DNA of 64,000 bases, from positions 124,001 through 188,000 of the forward strand of contig CAVVZI010000015.1 in NCBI GenBank assembly GCA_963752815.1. Reading direction: 5' to 3'. Below are positions 28,825 to 37,954 of this stretch, piece by piece. A program made the translations under genes and the position numbers. Each line of letters begins with the position of its first letter. Position 1 is the first letter of the stretch. Source of the DNA: Sva-07 sp963752815 (GTDB taxonomy: Bacteria > Actinomycetota > Acidimicrobiia > Acidimicrobiales > Ilumatobacteraceae). The notes beneath the pieces were generated by a model. It did not search any database. It had not been told where the DNA came from and was given only the letters and a program-made list of their open reading frames with translations.

Positions 28825-29340
28825 GTGAGAGGAGTGGCCGGCGACGTCGACGAGCGGGCGCAGCTGCTCGATCTCTACGACGACGCCATGCCAGCGGTCT
28901 ACGGCTACCTCCAGCGGCGCTGCCGTGACCGAACCACGTCGGAGGACCTCACCACCGAGGTGTTCCTCGCGGCGGTCGACTCGATCAACCGTTCGGCGGT
29001 CGACGACGTCACCGTCGCCTGGTTGATCGGCATCGCCCGCCACAAGCTCGTCGATCACTGGCGCCGCATGGAACGCGAGGATCGACGGCTCCACGCCGTT
29101 GCCGGCACGATCGTCGAGCCCACCGACCCATGGGACGTGGAACTCGACGTGATGGCCGCCCGCGACGTGCTCGGCGACCTCGGCGCTCACCATCGCGCGG
29201 CGCTCACGTTGCGCTACGTCGATGACCTGCCCGTCGCCGACGTCGCCGCAGAACTCGGCCGGACCGTCCACGCCACCGAAGCGCTGCTCGTGCGAGCCCG
29301 CTCGGCATTCCGCAACCGCTACGAGGAGGTGACGTCGTGA
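28825..29340 (+). CDS. ECF-type RNA polymerase sigma factor
   Basis: Alternative sigma factor of 171 residues from GTG 28825, preceded by GGAGGGG. Sigma region 2 spans about residues 15-80 (YDDAMPAVYGYLQRRC, DLTTEVFLAAV, VAWLIGIARHKLVDHWRR). Region 4 is at about 115-160 (LGAHHRAALTLRYVDDLPVA, then TVHATEALLVRARSAFR). Its stop overlaps the next gene (GTGA), so the two are coupled. No classical anti-sigma with a membrane helix is next to it; the following gene carries a short N-terminal helix and two VOC domains. The target promoters are not known. Confidence 0.88.
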   Translation: MRGVAGDVDERAQLLDLYDDAMPAVYGYLQRRCRDRTTSEDLTTEVFLAAVDSINRSAVDDVTVAWLIGIARHKLVDHWRRMEREDRRLHAVAGTIVEPTDPWDVELDVMAARDVLGDLGAHHRAALTLRYVDDLPVADVAAELGRTVHATEALLVRARSAFRNRYEEVTS

Positions 29341-30359
29341 ACGCCTACGAACAGCTTCGCCGCACGGACGATCTGCCGGCGGCGCGACCCGACCCTCGCT
29401 TCGCGGCCCATCTGCGCACGCAGGTCGAGGCCGCACTCGCACCCACCATCGAACTTCCCGAACGAGAGGCCCACGTCATGACCGACACCATTACGTCCAA
29501 CACCGCTACGTCCAGCACCGGCACGTCCGACACGAGCACTGCGCCGGCGAACGCGCAGGTCCTGGTCCCCTACCTCGCCGTGGCGGACGCCGCCGCCGCC
29601 CTCGACTGGTACACCACCGCGCTCGATGGCACCGAGACGGTTCGCTACGTCGGCGACGACGGTCGGATCGGCCACGCCGAGATGATCATCCACGGCGCCC
29701 GGATCATGCTGTCCGACGCCTACCCGGAGATCGGCGTGGTCGCGGCCGACAGCTACGAAGGTTCGTCGTGTGCGCTGCACCTCGAGGTCACCGACATCGA
29801 CGCCGTCCACGCATCGGCGGTCGAGCACGGTGGCGTGGCGGAGCGCGACCCGGCCGACCAGCCCCATGGGTCACGCATGTCGACCGTCGTCGACCCGTTC
29901 GGCCACCGCTGGATGTTCAGCCAGACCATCGCCACGCCCAGCGCCGCCGAGATCGAGGCGTCGATGACCGGCTTCAAAGTGGTCGAGGCGGCGGGCGCCG
30001 GCGGTGGCATCGCCGGTGGGGTGCAGGGCCGCCCGATCCAGCTCGGCTACTACACGATCCACACGCACGACATCGCCCGCGCCGCTGAGTTCTACTCGCA
30101 GGTGTTCGGCTGGGCCGTCGACCCGCAGTCGGGCCATGTGAGCAATTGCGACCTGCCGTTCGGCTTCCAGACCGACTACGGCGACGGCGTCCGACTGTGG
30201 ATGCAGGTCAGCGACGCCGATCCGGTGATCGCCCGGGTGCTCGAACTCGGCGGTGAGGTCATCGACGACGTGATGTACGAGTCGGGACGTGGCGTCGAAT
30301 GCCGCGACGACCAGGGCAACCGGTTCGACCTGCACCACCCGGCGCCCGGCTACGAGTGA
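29337..30359 (+). CDS. double VOC (glyoxalase/bleomycin-resistance-like) protein coupled to ECF sigma
   Basis: GTG 29337 gives 340 residues. Residues 1-45 form a short region (PRFAAHLRTQVEAAL) of the kind often found at the start of proteins encoded after ECF sigma genes. A Thr/Ser linker follows, with many TS and TA repeats. The first VOC domain is about 73-200 (YLAVADAAAALDWYTTALDG, with HRWMFSQTI at its end). The second is about 230-338 (GYYTIHTHDIARAAEFYSQV). VOC domains bind metal and small ligands, so a ligand-sensing anti-sigma or a paired detoxifying enzyme is possible. ATG 29478 would make a protein without the leader. Confidence 0.78.
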   Translation: MNAYEQLRRTDDLPAARPDPRFAAHLRTQVEAALAPTIELPEREAHVMTDTITSNTATSSTGTSDTSTAPANAQVLVPYLAVADAAAALDWYTTALDGTETVRYVGDDGRIGHAEMIIHGARIMLSDAYPEIGVVAADSYEGSSCALHLEVTDIDAVHASAVEHGGVAERDPADQPHGSRMSTVVDPFGHRWMFSQTIATPSAAEIEASMTGFKVVEAAGAGGGIAGGVQGRPIQLGYYTIHTHDIARAAEFYSQVFGWAVDPQSGHVSNCDLPFGFQTDYGDGVRLWMQVSDADPVIARVLELGGEVIDDVMYESGRGVECRDDQGNRFDLHHPAPGYE

Positions 30360-30387
30360 CGGCGGGACAGCGGACCGCCAACTGCGG

Positions 30388-31517
30388 TCAGGCCCCGACG
30401 AACCCGTTGACGTCGACCAACAAGTGGATCGGGCGCTCGGCGAACACACACACCGCGCCGCCCGCACCCACCTTGGCCACCACCGCATTCGGCACCGTCT
30501 GGCCCGCCGCGAAGTTGAGGTTCGACGCGTTCGGCACGGCCTCACCACACGGGAACACCGAGGCATAGCCGCCCGTCGCAGCCTGCACCGCGGTCACGTT
30601 CAACACGACGGCGGTGGCGCTGGCGGGGACACCCCCACGTCCGGCAACCGGAACCTCGGTGATCGAACCGGCGCCGCGCTGGCCGATATTGGCCAGTTGA
30701 CCGTCGACGGTTGCACCACCGGCGCGCGAATCGAGCAGACGCGCCGGGCTCAACGACCCGACCGACGAACCCGCCGGCACATACCCGTTCACGTCGACCA
30801 ACAGATCGAACGGCACCTCGGCGAACACACACACCTTGCCGCCCGCACCCACCTTGGCCACCACCGCATTCGGCACCGTCTGGCCCGCCGCGAAGTTCAG
30901 GTTCGACGCATTCGGCACCGCCTCCCCACACGGGAACACCGTCGCGTACCCACCCGCACGGGCCTGGACAACGGTCACGTTCAACACCACCGCGGACGCA
31001 TCGGCCGGCACGCCGCCACGTCCGGCAACCGGAACCTCGGTGATCGATCCCGTCGACCGCTGTCCGATGCCGGCCAGTTGACCGTCGACGGTGGCGCCAC
31101 CGGCGCGCGAATCGAGCAGGCGCGCCGGGCTCAACGATCCGACCGACGAACCCGCCGGCACGTATCCATTCACGTCGACCAACAGATCGAACGGCACCTC
31201 GGCGAACACACACACCTTGCCGCCCGCACCCACCTTGGCCACCACCGCATTCGGCACCGTCTGGCCCGCCGCGAAGTTCAGGTTCGACGCATTCGGCACC
31301 GGCTCCCCACACGGGAACACCGACGCGATACCCACCGACGCGCGCCTGCACCACCGTCACGTTCAACACCACCGCGGTGGCGTCGGTCGGCACGCACCCG
31401 CGGCCGGCGACCTGCACCTCGGTCACCGATCCCGTCGGCCGTTGTCCGATTCCGGCCAGTTGACCGTCGACCGTGGCGCCACCGATGCGCGAATCGAGCA
31501 GTCGCGCCGGGCTCAAC
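30388..31517 (-). repeat. three in-frame 381-bp tandem repeats within the protease gene
   Basis: LSPARLLDSR is encoded at about 31517-31499, 31136-31118 and 30755-30737, a spacing of 381 bases (127 codons); the first interval is 382 because of the inserted base. Units 1 and 2 are nearly identical in sequence for long stretches, while unit 3 differs more. Recent duplication or gene conversion fits. Confidence 0.9.
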
Positions 31518-32878
31518 GAGACCAACGTCGTTCCGGCCGCCGGCCCACAGACGAGTGGCGCCGGCACGCCGCCCGAACGGTAGGCGGCCACGTACGGGCC
31601 GAACTCGTTCAGGACCCGCGCATTGTTCTGCGTGTCCGAGCCGGTCGGCTGCCCGTTGTACTGCACCGCCGGGTTCGAGAAGAACGGCACCCGGGTGCAC
31701 GGCGCGGCACAACCGACGGCCGGGTACGCCATGATCGTCCGATAACCGCCGGCCAGGTTGATGTAGCCGTTGTTGTAACCGAGCCGGCCGCCGCTCGGCC
31801 CGTGGTCGGCGCCCAGGTTGTGGCCCGTCTCGTGGGCGAACGTGAGATTCCCCCGGGCGCACACGGGATCGACCACGGCGAAACCGAAGGCCGGGTCGGA
31901 AGCCGAGCCCTGCGGGAGCCAGGCCTGGCCACAGGAGGCCCCACCGACGGTGAGGCCGAGCGGCGTCACCAACACGACCAGGTCGGCACCCAGCGCGTCT
32001 CGGCGCTGGTTGACCCCGTCGAGAATCCCATCACCTGGGTTCGTGATCCGGGTCAGTTCGGCACCGGCTGCCTGGCTCGAGGCGTAGCCGACGCGTTCGA
32101 TGGCGGCGGACTGCATCACCAGATTGACACCGGAACGGGCGTACGCCGCGTTGACCTCGTCGATCGTGGCGGTCAGTTCGGCAACGGCGTTGCCGTCGCC
32201 GCCGTAGTAGGCGCTCGACAGGTCGTCGAACACGGTGAGCACACGGACCACGGGCGCGCCGTCGCCGGCGGACGGCGGTGCCGTGAACTCGCCGATCGAA
32301 CCGGGCGCGGCCGGCGCGTCGTTCGCCCACGTCGGCTCGGCCGGCGGGACGAGCGGCTCCTCGGTCGGCGGGAACGAGCGGCCCTCCTCGAACAGGAGGT
32401 GGGTGGCGCCGTCGACGGGGACGATCGAGTACGTCGTGGCGCCGCTCTGGATGCTTCCCCGCACACCGTCGGCAGCGAACGAGAGCGTTCCGGTGGCCGT
32501 GGCGGCGGTTGCCGACCACGTCTCGTTGCCGTCCGCACCGACGGTGAGTTCACCGAGATCGCCGAACACGACCGTCACGTCGTCGAACAGCTCGAACGTC
32601 ACGTCGTCGTGCGCGAGTTCGGTGAGCAGCACCTCGGAGTCGATGTCGACGAAGCGTGAGCGGGGCGAAGCCGCCACGCTGTCCTCGACCACGGGCGCCA
32701 GCGCGTCGGCCGGCGACGCGGCGTCGTCGAACACCACGACCGAGGAGACACCGCCCGTCGCCGCAGTATCGGCAACGGCGCTCGTCGCTCCGACCGCGAC
32801 GAACACGGGCGCGACGATCACGGCAGCGACGGTGACCCTCCCCCACAGCCTGCGCAGCCGGCCGCCCTGTCCTCCCAT
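30388..32878 (-). CDS. secreted zinc metalloprotease with three C-terminal 127-residue repeats (one frame break)
   Basis: Extracellular metzincin-like protease. ATG 32878 gives about 829 residues with a signal peptide (TVAAVIVAPVFVAVGATSA). A prodomain-like region precedes the active site HETGHNLGADH near residue 348, with a Met-turn candidate at TIMAYPAV. From about residue 455 there are three tandem units of 127 residues (LSPARLLDSR, GGATVDGQLA, NVTVVQA, NASNLNFAAGQTVPNAVVAK and LLVDVNGYV). Such units occur on secreted actinobacterial proteins and probably bind the cell surface or a polymer. One extra C near 31330 breaks the frame in repeat 1. No secretion gene is adjacent. Confidence 0.84.
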
Positions 32879-32919
32879 CGCGACAGCGTACGGGAACGGC
32901 GCCACGCCGGCTCCGCGCG

Positions 32920-33672
32920 TCACACGGTGAGCTTCTCCCGGAAGAACTCGATGACTCGTCGGACGCTCTCCTCGTCGCGCTGTTCGGTCAGCACCGAGTG
33001 GTCGGACGGCTGCGAACTGGGCAGCTCGATGGCGATGAACGCGTCCCCGAGCAGCTCGCGGAGCGAGTCGAACCGATCGCCGACCAGCCGATCACCCGTG
33101 AAGCGGAGCCCGAGCACCTGACAACCGTGCGCCGCCCGCTCGGCCACCGCCGCGGCATCGTCCGGTGACAGGCCGAGACCGGCCGACCGGGCCGCACCGA
33201 ACGCCGCTGGCAGCGACGGCTGCGACAGCACCGGTGCGAGCATGATGTCGTCGACCATCATCCCGAGCGCGAAGCCGCCCGAGTAGCACATCCCCACCGC
33301 GCCGACCCCGGGGCCGCCGACCTCGGCATGCAGGTTGCGGGCGAGCGCCCGCAGCCAGGCGATGATCGGCGACGTCTGCTGCAGCGCCAGTTTCGTGAAC
33401 TCGCGAGCGATGCACAGTCGGAGCGACGATCGGGCGATGTACGGCCCGCTGGGTTCTTTGCCAGGCGTGCCGAGCAGCGACGGCATCACCACGGTGAACC
33501 CGGCGTCGACCACCTCGTCGGCGAACTTGGTGACCAGCGGGGTGATCCCGGGGATCTCGTGCACGACCACCACGCCGGGACCCGTCCCCTTGCGGAACGT
33601 GGAATGGGTGATGCCGGCGGCGGTGAACGAACCCGGTTCCCAGCCGGCCAGCACATCGGTCGCGCCGCTCAC
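32920..33672 (-). CDS. dienelactone hydrolase-family alpha/beta hydrolase
   Basis: Predicted soluble hydrolase of 250 residues from GTG 33672. VVVVHEIPGITP forms the first strand and oxyanion region. The nucleophile elbow is GAVGMCYSGG with Cys near residue 128, the family's cysteine in place of serine. The Asp and His of the triad are plausible at TGDRLVGDRF and SDHSVLTEQ. The start overlaps the stop of the upstream phosphotransferase (GTGA), so the two are coupled. A role in breakdown of a lactone or ester is possible; the substrate is not known. The last residues are RRVIEFFREKLTV. Confidence 0.82.
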   Translation of the reverse strand: MSGATDVLAGWEPGSFTAAGITHSTFRKGTGPGVVVVHEIPGITPLVTKFADEVVDAGFTVVMPSLLGTPGKEPSGPYIARSSLRLCIAREFTKLALQQTSPIIAWLRALARNLHAEVGGPGVGAVGMCYSGGFALGMMVDDIMLAPVLSQPSLPAAFGAARSAGLGLSPDDAAAVAERAAHGCQVLGLRFTGDRLVGDRFDSLRELLGDAFIAIELPSSQPSDHSVLTEQRDEESVRRVIEFFREKLTV

Positions 33673-34710
33673 GCCAGCCCCCGCATCGCCTCGAGCGCCG
33701 ATTCGGCGAGCGCGTCGGTCCCCGACTTGAGTCCGTTGAGCGCCTGTTCGTCCAGCTCCTGATCGCCCATCGCTCCGTGCAGGTACCGGGCGTAGACCCC
33801 CTCGGAGATCACCGCCAGCCGCCACGAGGAGAACGCGACGTAGTAGGCGATGTCCGAGAGATCGCGTCCCGTCCGCCGGGCGTAGCGCTCGAGCAGCTCG
33901 TCGTAGCTGAGGAATCCCTCCAGCCCGGTCGGATCGTTGGCCCGTCCGTTCGGTCTGCCGGGATCGGACCAGTAGACGCCGAGATAGCCGACGTCGGCGA
34001 GCGGATCGCCCAGCGTGCACAACTCCCAGTCGAGCACCGCCGCGATGCGGCCGGCCGACGTGTCCGTGAGGCAGTTCCCGAACCGGTAGTCGCCGTGGGC
34101 GATCACGATCCCGTGCTGCTCGGGCATCCGCTCGGCGAGTCGCCGGGCGACCTCGTCGATCGCCGGCAACTCCCGGGTCTTCGAGTTCTCCCACTGCATC
34201 GTCCACCGCCGCACCTGCCGCTCGACGTACCCGGTGCGCTTGGCGAGATCGCCGAGGCCGACGTCGTCGACATCGACGTCGTGCAGGTCGGCGAGCACGT
34301 CGATGAGGTGCTCGCTCGCCGCCCGCCGCTGGTCGACGGTCAATTCGGCCGCCCGGGCCTGGCTGTCGAGCACGACACCGTCGACGTGGCCCATCACGTA
34401 GAACGGCGACGCCGTTGACCGAGTCGTCGACGCACAGGCCCAGCGCGGGCGGGACGGGAACAGCGGTGGTGCCGACGGCGGCGATGATCCGGTGCTCGCG
34501 GGCCATGTCGTGGGCGGTGGCGAGCACCGCGCCGGTCGGAGGCCGCCGGAGCACGAAGCGACGTCCGTCCGCTCCCGTGACGATGAACGTGAGGTTGGAA
34601 CGTCCGCCGGCGATCAGCGAGAACTCGAACGGCGCAATCGCACCCTCGATGTGTTCGGCGAGCCAGGCGCTGACGCGGTCACGGTCGATGCCGCTGATCG
34701 GTTGTTGCAC
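33669..34710 (-). CDS. APH-fold phosphotransferase family protein (one frame break)
   Basis: Aminoglycoside/choline-kinase-like fold, close to the ACAD10-type group that often sits beside acyl-CoA metabolism genes. GTG 34710 gives about 346 residues. GGRSNLTFIVTGADGRRFVLRR is the nucleotide-binding N-lobe. The catalytic loop is VIAHGDYRFGNCL, and the metal-binding Asp lies in AAVLDWELCTLGDPLADVG. One extra base near 34412 breaks the frame between VDDSVNG and PFYVMGHVDG. It is coupled to the hydrolase downstream. Phosphorylation of a hydroxyacyl-CoA or small alcohol is a possible role; antibiotic resistance is not indicated. Confidence 0.82.
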
Positions 34711-34729
34711 GAACGACGACCGTAGCGGT

Positions 34730-34766
34730 TCGGTTCGTTCGGGGCCGGGGCCAGAACGAACCGAGT
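34730..34766 (-). terminator. hairpin downstream of the NlpC/P60 gene
   Basis: On the minus strand CTCGGTTCGTTC, then a GC-rich loop, then GAACGAACCGA. The 11-base stem follows the NlpC/P60 stop (34780) by about 14 bases and precedes the phosphotransferase start. No clear T-run follows. Confidence 0.6.
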
Positions 34767-34779
34767 TCCACAAACCGGT

Positions 34780-35949
34780 TCAGCCGGGGCGGCCGACGCC
34801 GGTGACCTTGCCCCAGTTCACCGCCGCCACCTTGACGGTGGATCCGGTGTTCGGAGCGTGCACGAGCTGACCGCCGCCGAGGTAGATGCCCACGTGGCTG
34901 ATCGGGCTGTAATAGAACAGCAGGTCACCCGGTTGGGCTTCGCCCTGCGACACGTGCGGCACGGCGGCGTACTGCTGGCGCGACTGGTGCGGGAGGAAGA
35001 CACCGGCCTGGGCCCACGCGTAGGCGGTGAGCCCCGAGCAGTCGAACGCGACGCCCGGGCTCGACGCGGCGAACCGGTACGGCACGCCCTGCTGGGCCAT
35101 GGCCGCCGAGATGGCGATGCCCGAACGTGACGACACCGCCGGCGCCGGCGCGGACGCCGCCGCCACCGAGCCGCCACCCGAGTTCCCGGAGGAATTGCTC
35201 GACGAGCCACCGCCACTGTTGCTGGACGCGGTCCCGGCGCTGCGATTGTTCGCCGCGGCGGCAGCAGCGGCAGCGGAAGCCGCGGCGGCGACCTCGGCCT
35301 GATGCTTCCGTTCGGCTTCGGCGGCCCGACGGGCTTCTTCCTTCGCGATGAGATCGCCGAGCTTGGCCTCGGCGTCAGCCTTGGCCTCCTCGAAGTCCTT
35401 CGTCGACTGCTCGGTCGCGGCCTGCTGGGCGACGAGGCTGTCGGCCAGCTCGCCGGCCTGCTCGCGCTTGTCGGCGAGGGCATCGCGGTCGTCGTCGAGG
35501 TCGGAGACGAGGGCGTCGAGTTCGTCGCTCGTGACATCGCCGGCGCTCAGCGCCACCCGGGCGAGCTCGTCGCGCTGGAGTACGTCGCTCAGGTTGCTCG
35601 AGTCCTCGAACAGCGGGCCGAGCGGGGCGGCACCGCCGCCGACGTACGACCGCAGCGCCATCTCACTCAGGCTGCCTCGGAGCTGGTCGAGTTCGGCTTC
35701 CTTGACGGCGATCTGCGCCTCGGCGTCGACGATCTCCGCATCGAGCTGCGACTTGGTGTCGACGGCTTCGACGTAGTCCTCGGCGAGCTTGTTGGACTTC
35801 TCCTCGAGGCGATCGAGTTCGTCGACGATCTGTTCGACTTTCTTGCGCTGCCCGTCGACCGTCTGGGCCGAAGCGATCGTCGGTGTCATCGCGGGGACCA
35901 GGAGCGTGATCACCAGGGCGACCGGGAACACGCGAAGAAGCTGCCTCAT
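34780..35949 (-). CDS. secreted NlpC/P60 peptidoglycan endopeptidase (RipA-like)
   Basis: Cuts stem peptides in the wall, usually at cell separation. ATG 35949 gives 389 residues. Residues 1-29 are a signal peptide (VFPVALVITLLVPAMTPTIA). Residues 30-215 form a long coiled coil, an autoinhibitory-type region in RipA relatives. Then comes an Ala/Ser/Gly/Asn-rich linker to about 265. The catalytic domain has Cys near 304 in FDCSGLTAYAWAQAG and His in ISHVGIYLGGGQLVHAP. A CRP-like GTGA-N6-TCAC site lies about 65 bases upstream. The frame is intact. It is probably a single-gene unit ended by the hairpin at 34730-34766. Confidence 0.9.
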   Translation of the reverse strand: MRQLLRVFPVALVITLLVPAMTPTIASAQTVDGQRKKVEQIVDELDRLEEKSNKLAEDYVEAVDTKSQLDAEIVDAEAQIAVKEAELDQLRGSLSEMALRSYVGGGAAPLGPLFEDSSNLSDVLQRDELARVALSAGDVTSDELDALVSDLDDDRDALADKREQAGELADSLVAQQAATEQSTKDFEEAKADAEAKLGDLIAKEEARRAAEAERKHQAEVAAAASAAAAAAAANNRSAGTASSNSGGGSSSNSSGNSGGGSVAAASAPAPAVSSRSGIAISAAMAQQGVPYRFAASSPGVAFDCSGLTAYAWAQAGVFLPHQSRQQYAAVPHVSQGEAQPGDLLFYYSPISHVGIYLGGGQLVHAPNTGSTVKVAAVNWGKVTGVGRPG

Positions 35950-36011
35950 AAGAACCTGCGCAAGCCTACCGAATATGACGAATGTGTTGCGAAGCGCTGA
36001 CGATTACATGA

Positions 36012-36025
36012 GTGACGCGCGTCAC
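36012..36025. promoter_or_regulatory. CRP/FNR-like dyad GTGA-N6-TCAC
   Basis: GTGACGCGCGTCAC is a perfect 14-base palindrome with the GTGA-N6-TCAC core of CRP-family sites. It lies between the guaA stop (36034) and the NlpC gene start (35949), about 65 bases upstream of that start. Mycobacterial CRP-like proteins regulate some wall-hydrolase and resuscitation genes, so regulation is plausible but untested. Confidence 0.4.
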
Positions 36026-36033
36026 GTGGTCAT

Positions 36034-37605
36034 TCATTCCCATTCGATCGTGCCAGGAGGCTTCGACGTGATGTCGTAGGCGACCCGGTTGATGCCCGGA
36101 ACCTCGTTGATGATCCGCTGCGACATCGTTTCGAGGACGTCGTAGGGAATGCGGGCCCAATCGGCGGTCATCGCGTCGTCGCTCGTGACGGCGCGGATGA
36201 TGATCGGATGGCCGTACGTGCGCTCGTCCCCCATCACCCCGACCGAGCGGATGTCGGCGAGCACGGCGAACGACTGCCAGATCTCACGTTCCAGTCCGGC
36301 GGCCTTCAGTTCCTCACGGACGATCGCGTCGGCCTCCTGGAGCACCGCCACCCGTTCCGGCGTGACCTCACCGATGATCCGCACACCGAGCCCCGGGCCG
36401 GGGAACGGCTGCCGCCACACCATCTCGTCGGGCAGACCGAGTTCGAGGCCGAGCCGGCGGACCTCGTCCTTGAACAGGTCGCGCAGCGGCTCGACGAGTT
36501 CGAGGGTCATGTCGTCGGGCAGCCCGCCGACGTTGTGGTGGCTCTTGATCACCGACGCCGAGCCGTCGGTGCCGCCACTCTCGATCAGGTCGGGGTACAG
36601 GGTCCCCTGCACGAGGTACTTCGCCTCGGTCAGCCCGCCGGTGTACTCCTCGAACACGCGGATGAACTGTTCGCCGATCGCCTTGCGCTTCGTCTCCGGC
36701 TCGGTGATGCCGGCCAGCGCGTCGAAGAACCGCCAACCGGCGTTGACGTGGATCAACTCGATGCCGAGGTTGCGGCGGAACGTCTCGACGACCTGCTCGC
36801 TCTCGCCCTTGCGCATCAGCCCGGTGTCGACGTAGATACAGGTGAGCTGCGGGCCGACCGCCCGATGCACGAGCGCCGCCGCGACCGACGAGTCGACGCC
36901 GCCCGACAGCGCGCAGAGCACCCGCCCGTCGCCGACCTGCGCCCGGATCGCCTCGACCTGCTCGTCGAGCACCGAGCCCATCTCCCACGACGCGTCGCAG
37001 TCGGCGAGCCGCCACAGGAACTGTTCGAGCACCGCCATGCCGTGCGGGGTGTGGGCGACTTCGGGGTGGTACTGGACCGCCCACACCTTGCGTTCGGGCG
37101 ACTCGAAGGCGGCGACCGGGGCGTCGGGCGTGGACGCCGTGGCCACGAAACCCGCCGGCACCTCGGTGACCGCGTCGAAGTGGCTCATCCACACGTCCTG
37201 CTGCTCGGGCACGCCGTCGAGCAGCGTGGACGCGCCGGCTCGTGCCAGCCGGGTCCGTCCGTACTCGCCGCGCATGCCGCGGCCGACGGTGCCCCCGAGC
37301 TGCTGGGCGATCAGCTGGGCGCCGTAGCAGATCCCGAGCACCGGCACGCCGAGGTCGTAGATGTCGGCGTCGAGCGAGGGTGCCCCGTCGACGTGCACGC
37401 TCTTGGGGCCACCCGACAGGATGATCGCCTTCGGCGCGCGCTCTTTCACCTCGGCAGCCGTGATGCGGTGCGGGACGATCTCGGAGTGGACCTTCAGCTC
37501 GCGCACACGCCGGGCGATCAGCTGCGCGTACTGGGCGCCGAAGTCGACGACCAACACGGTGTCGCGACCTGACGAGGTGGGGGCGGGTCGACGCGATTGA
37601 CTCAA
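36034..37605 (-). CDS. guaA: GMP synthase (glutamine-hydrolysing)
   Basis: Converts XMP to GMP using glutamine. From TTG 37605 there are 523 residues. The glutamine amidotransferase domain has the Cys nucleophile in LGICYGAQLIA and His/Glu in VQYHPEV. The ATP-pyrophosphatase has the P-loop CALSGGVDSSVAAAL, and the C-terminal dimer domain ends SKPPGTIEWE, the normal GuaA tail. The start is uncertain: ATG 37644 is in frame but would overlap the divergent small gene, and TTG 37605 lies only four bases from that gene's GTG. The frame is unbroken across the core. Confidence 0.93.
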   Translation of the reverse strand: MSQSRRPAPTSSGRDTVLVVDFGAQYAQLIARRVRELKVHSEIVPHRITAAEVKERAPKAIILSGGPKSVHVDGAPSLDADIYDLGVPVLGICYGAQLIAQQLGGTVGRGMRGEYGRTRLARAGASTLLDGVPEQQDVWMSHFDAVTEVPAGFVATASTPDAPVAAFESPERKVWAVQYHPEVAHTPHGMAVLEQFLWRLADCDASWEMGSVLDEQVEAIRAQVGDGRVLCALSGGVDSSVAAALVHRAVGPQLTCIYVDTGLMRKGESEQVVETFRRNLGIELIHVNAGWRFFDALAGITEPETKRKAIGEQFIRVFEEYTGGLTEAKYLVQGTLYPDLIESGGTDGSASVIKSHHNVGGLPDDMTLELVEPLRDLFKDEVRRLGLELGLPDEMVWRQPFPGPGLGVRIIGEVTPERVAVLQEADAIVREELKAAGLEREIWQSFAVLADIRSVGVMGDERTYGHPIIIRAVTSDDAMTADWARIPYDVLETMSQRIINEVPGINRVAYDITSKPPGTIEWE

Positions 37606-37609
37606 GGAC

Positions 37610-37954
37610 GTGAATCGTAGGGCAGCACGCGCTGTGGCAACCATCCTCGCTCTGATCGTGTTCTTCGGCAGCTCCGTCGGCGGCGGCGCCGCCGCCCTCG
37701 CCGCCAGTACGCCCGCGCCGCCGCCGACCGCACCGCCCGCCACCGTGCCGGTGGTCACGGCGAACGAATTCCTCCCGACCGATCGCGACCTGTCCGACTG
37801 CGTCGGCGTGCTCGAGAAGCCGGGGTGTGGCAGTCAGGCGCGGGGAGGCACCGCGATCACCGTCGTGTTCATCATCATGCTCCTGGCGATGGTGCTCATC
37901 TTCGCCCGGATCGCCGTCGGCGTGCGCCAGAACCGTCGGGCGATCGACCCGTGA
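37610..37954 (+). CDS. small membrane protein with signal sequence
   Basis: I do not recognise a family. GTG 37610 gives 114 residues. Residues 9-31 are a hydrophobic signal or anchor (ATILALIVFFGSSVGGGAAA). A Pro/Thr/Ala linker follows, then an outside loop with two cysteines (DCVGVLEKPGCG), which may form a disulfide, and a second helix (AITVVFIIMLLAMVLIFARI, about 82-101) with a basic tail. Its stop overlaps the decarboxylase GTG (GTGA), so they are coupled. Its start nearly abuts the divergent guaA start. A membrane partner of the decarboxylase is possible but unsupported. Confidence 0.65.
   Translation: MNRRAARAVATILALIVFFGSSVGGGAAALAASTPAPPPTAPPATVPVVTANEFLPTDRDLSDCVGVLEKPGCGSQARGGTAITVVFIIMLLAMVLIFARIAVGVRQNRRAIDP

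Noticed and set aside
30388..31517. Tandem repeats as a CRISPR array
   Set aside because: The unit is 381 bp, in frame and encodes protein domains; there are no short repeats with spacers or cas genes.
33669..34710. Aminoglycoside resistance gene
   Set aside because: Only the kinase-like fold is shared; the sequence and the neighbouring hydrolase fit the acyl-CoA-linked group better.
32920..34773. A single 617-residue phosphotransferase-hydrolase fusion
   Set aside because: The frame break near 34412 joins two frames; the corrected phosphotransferase stops at 33669 and the hydrolase has its own overlapping GTG.
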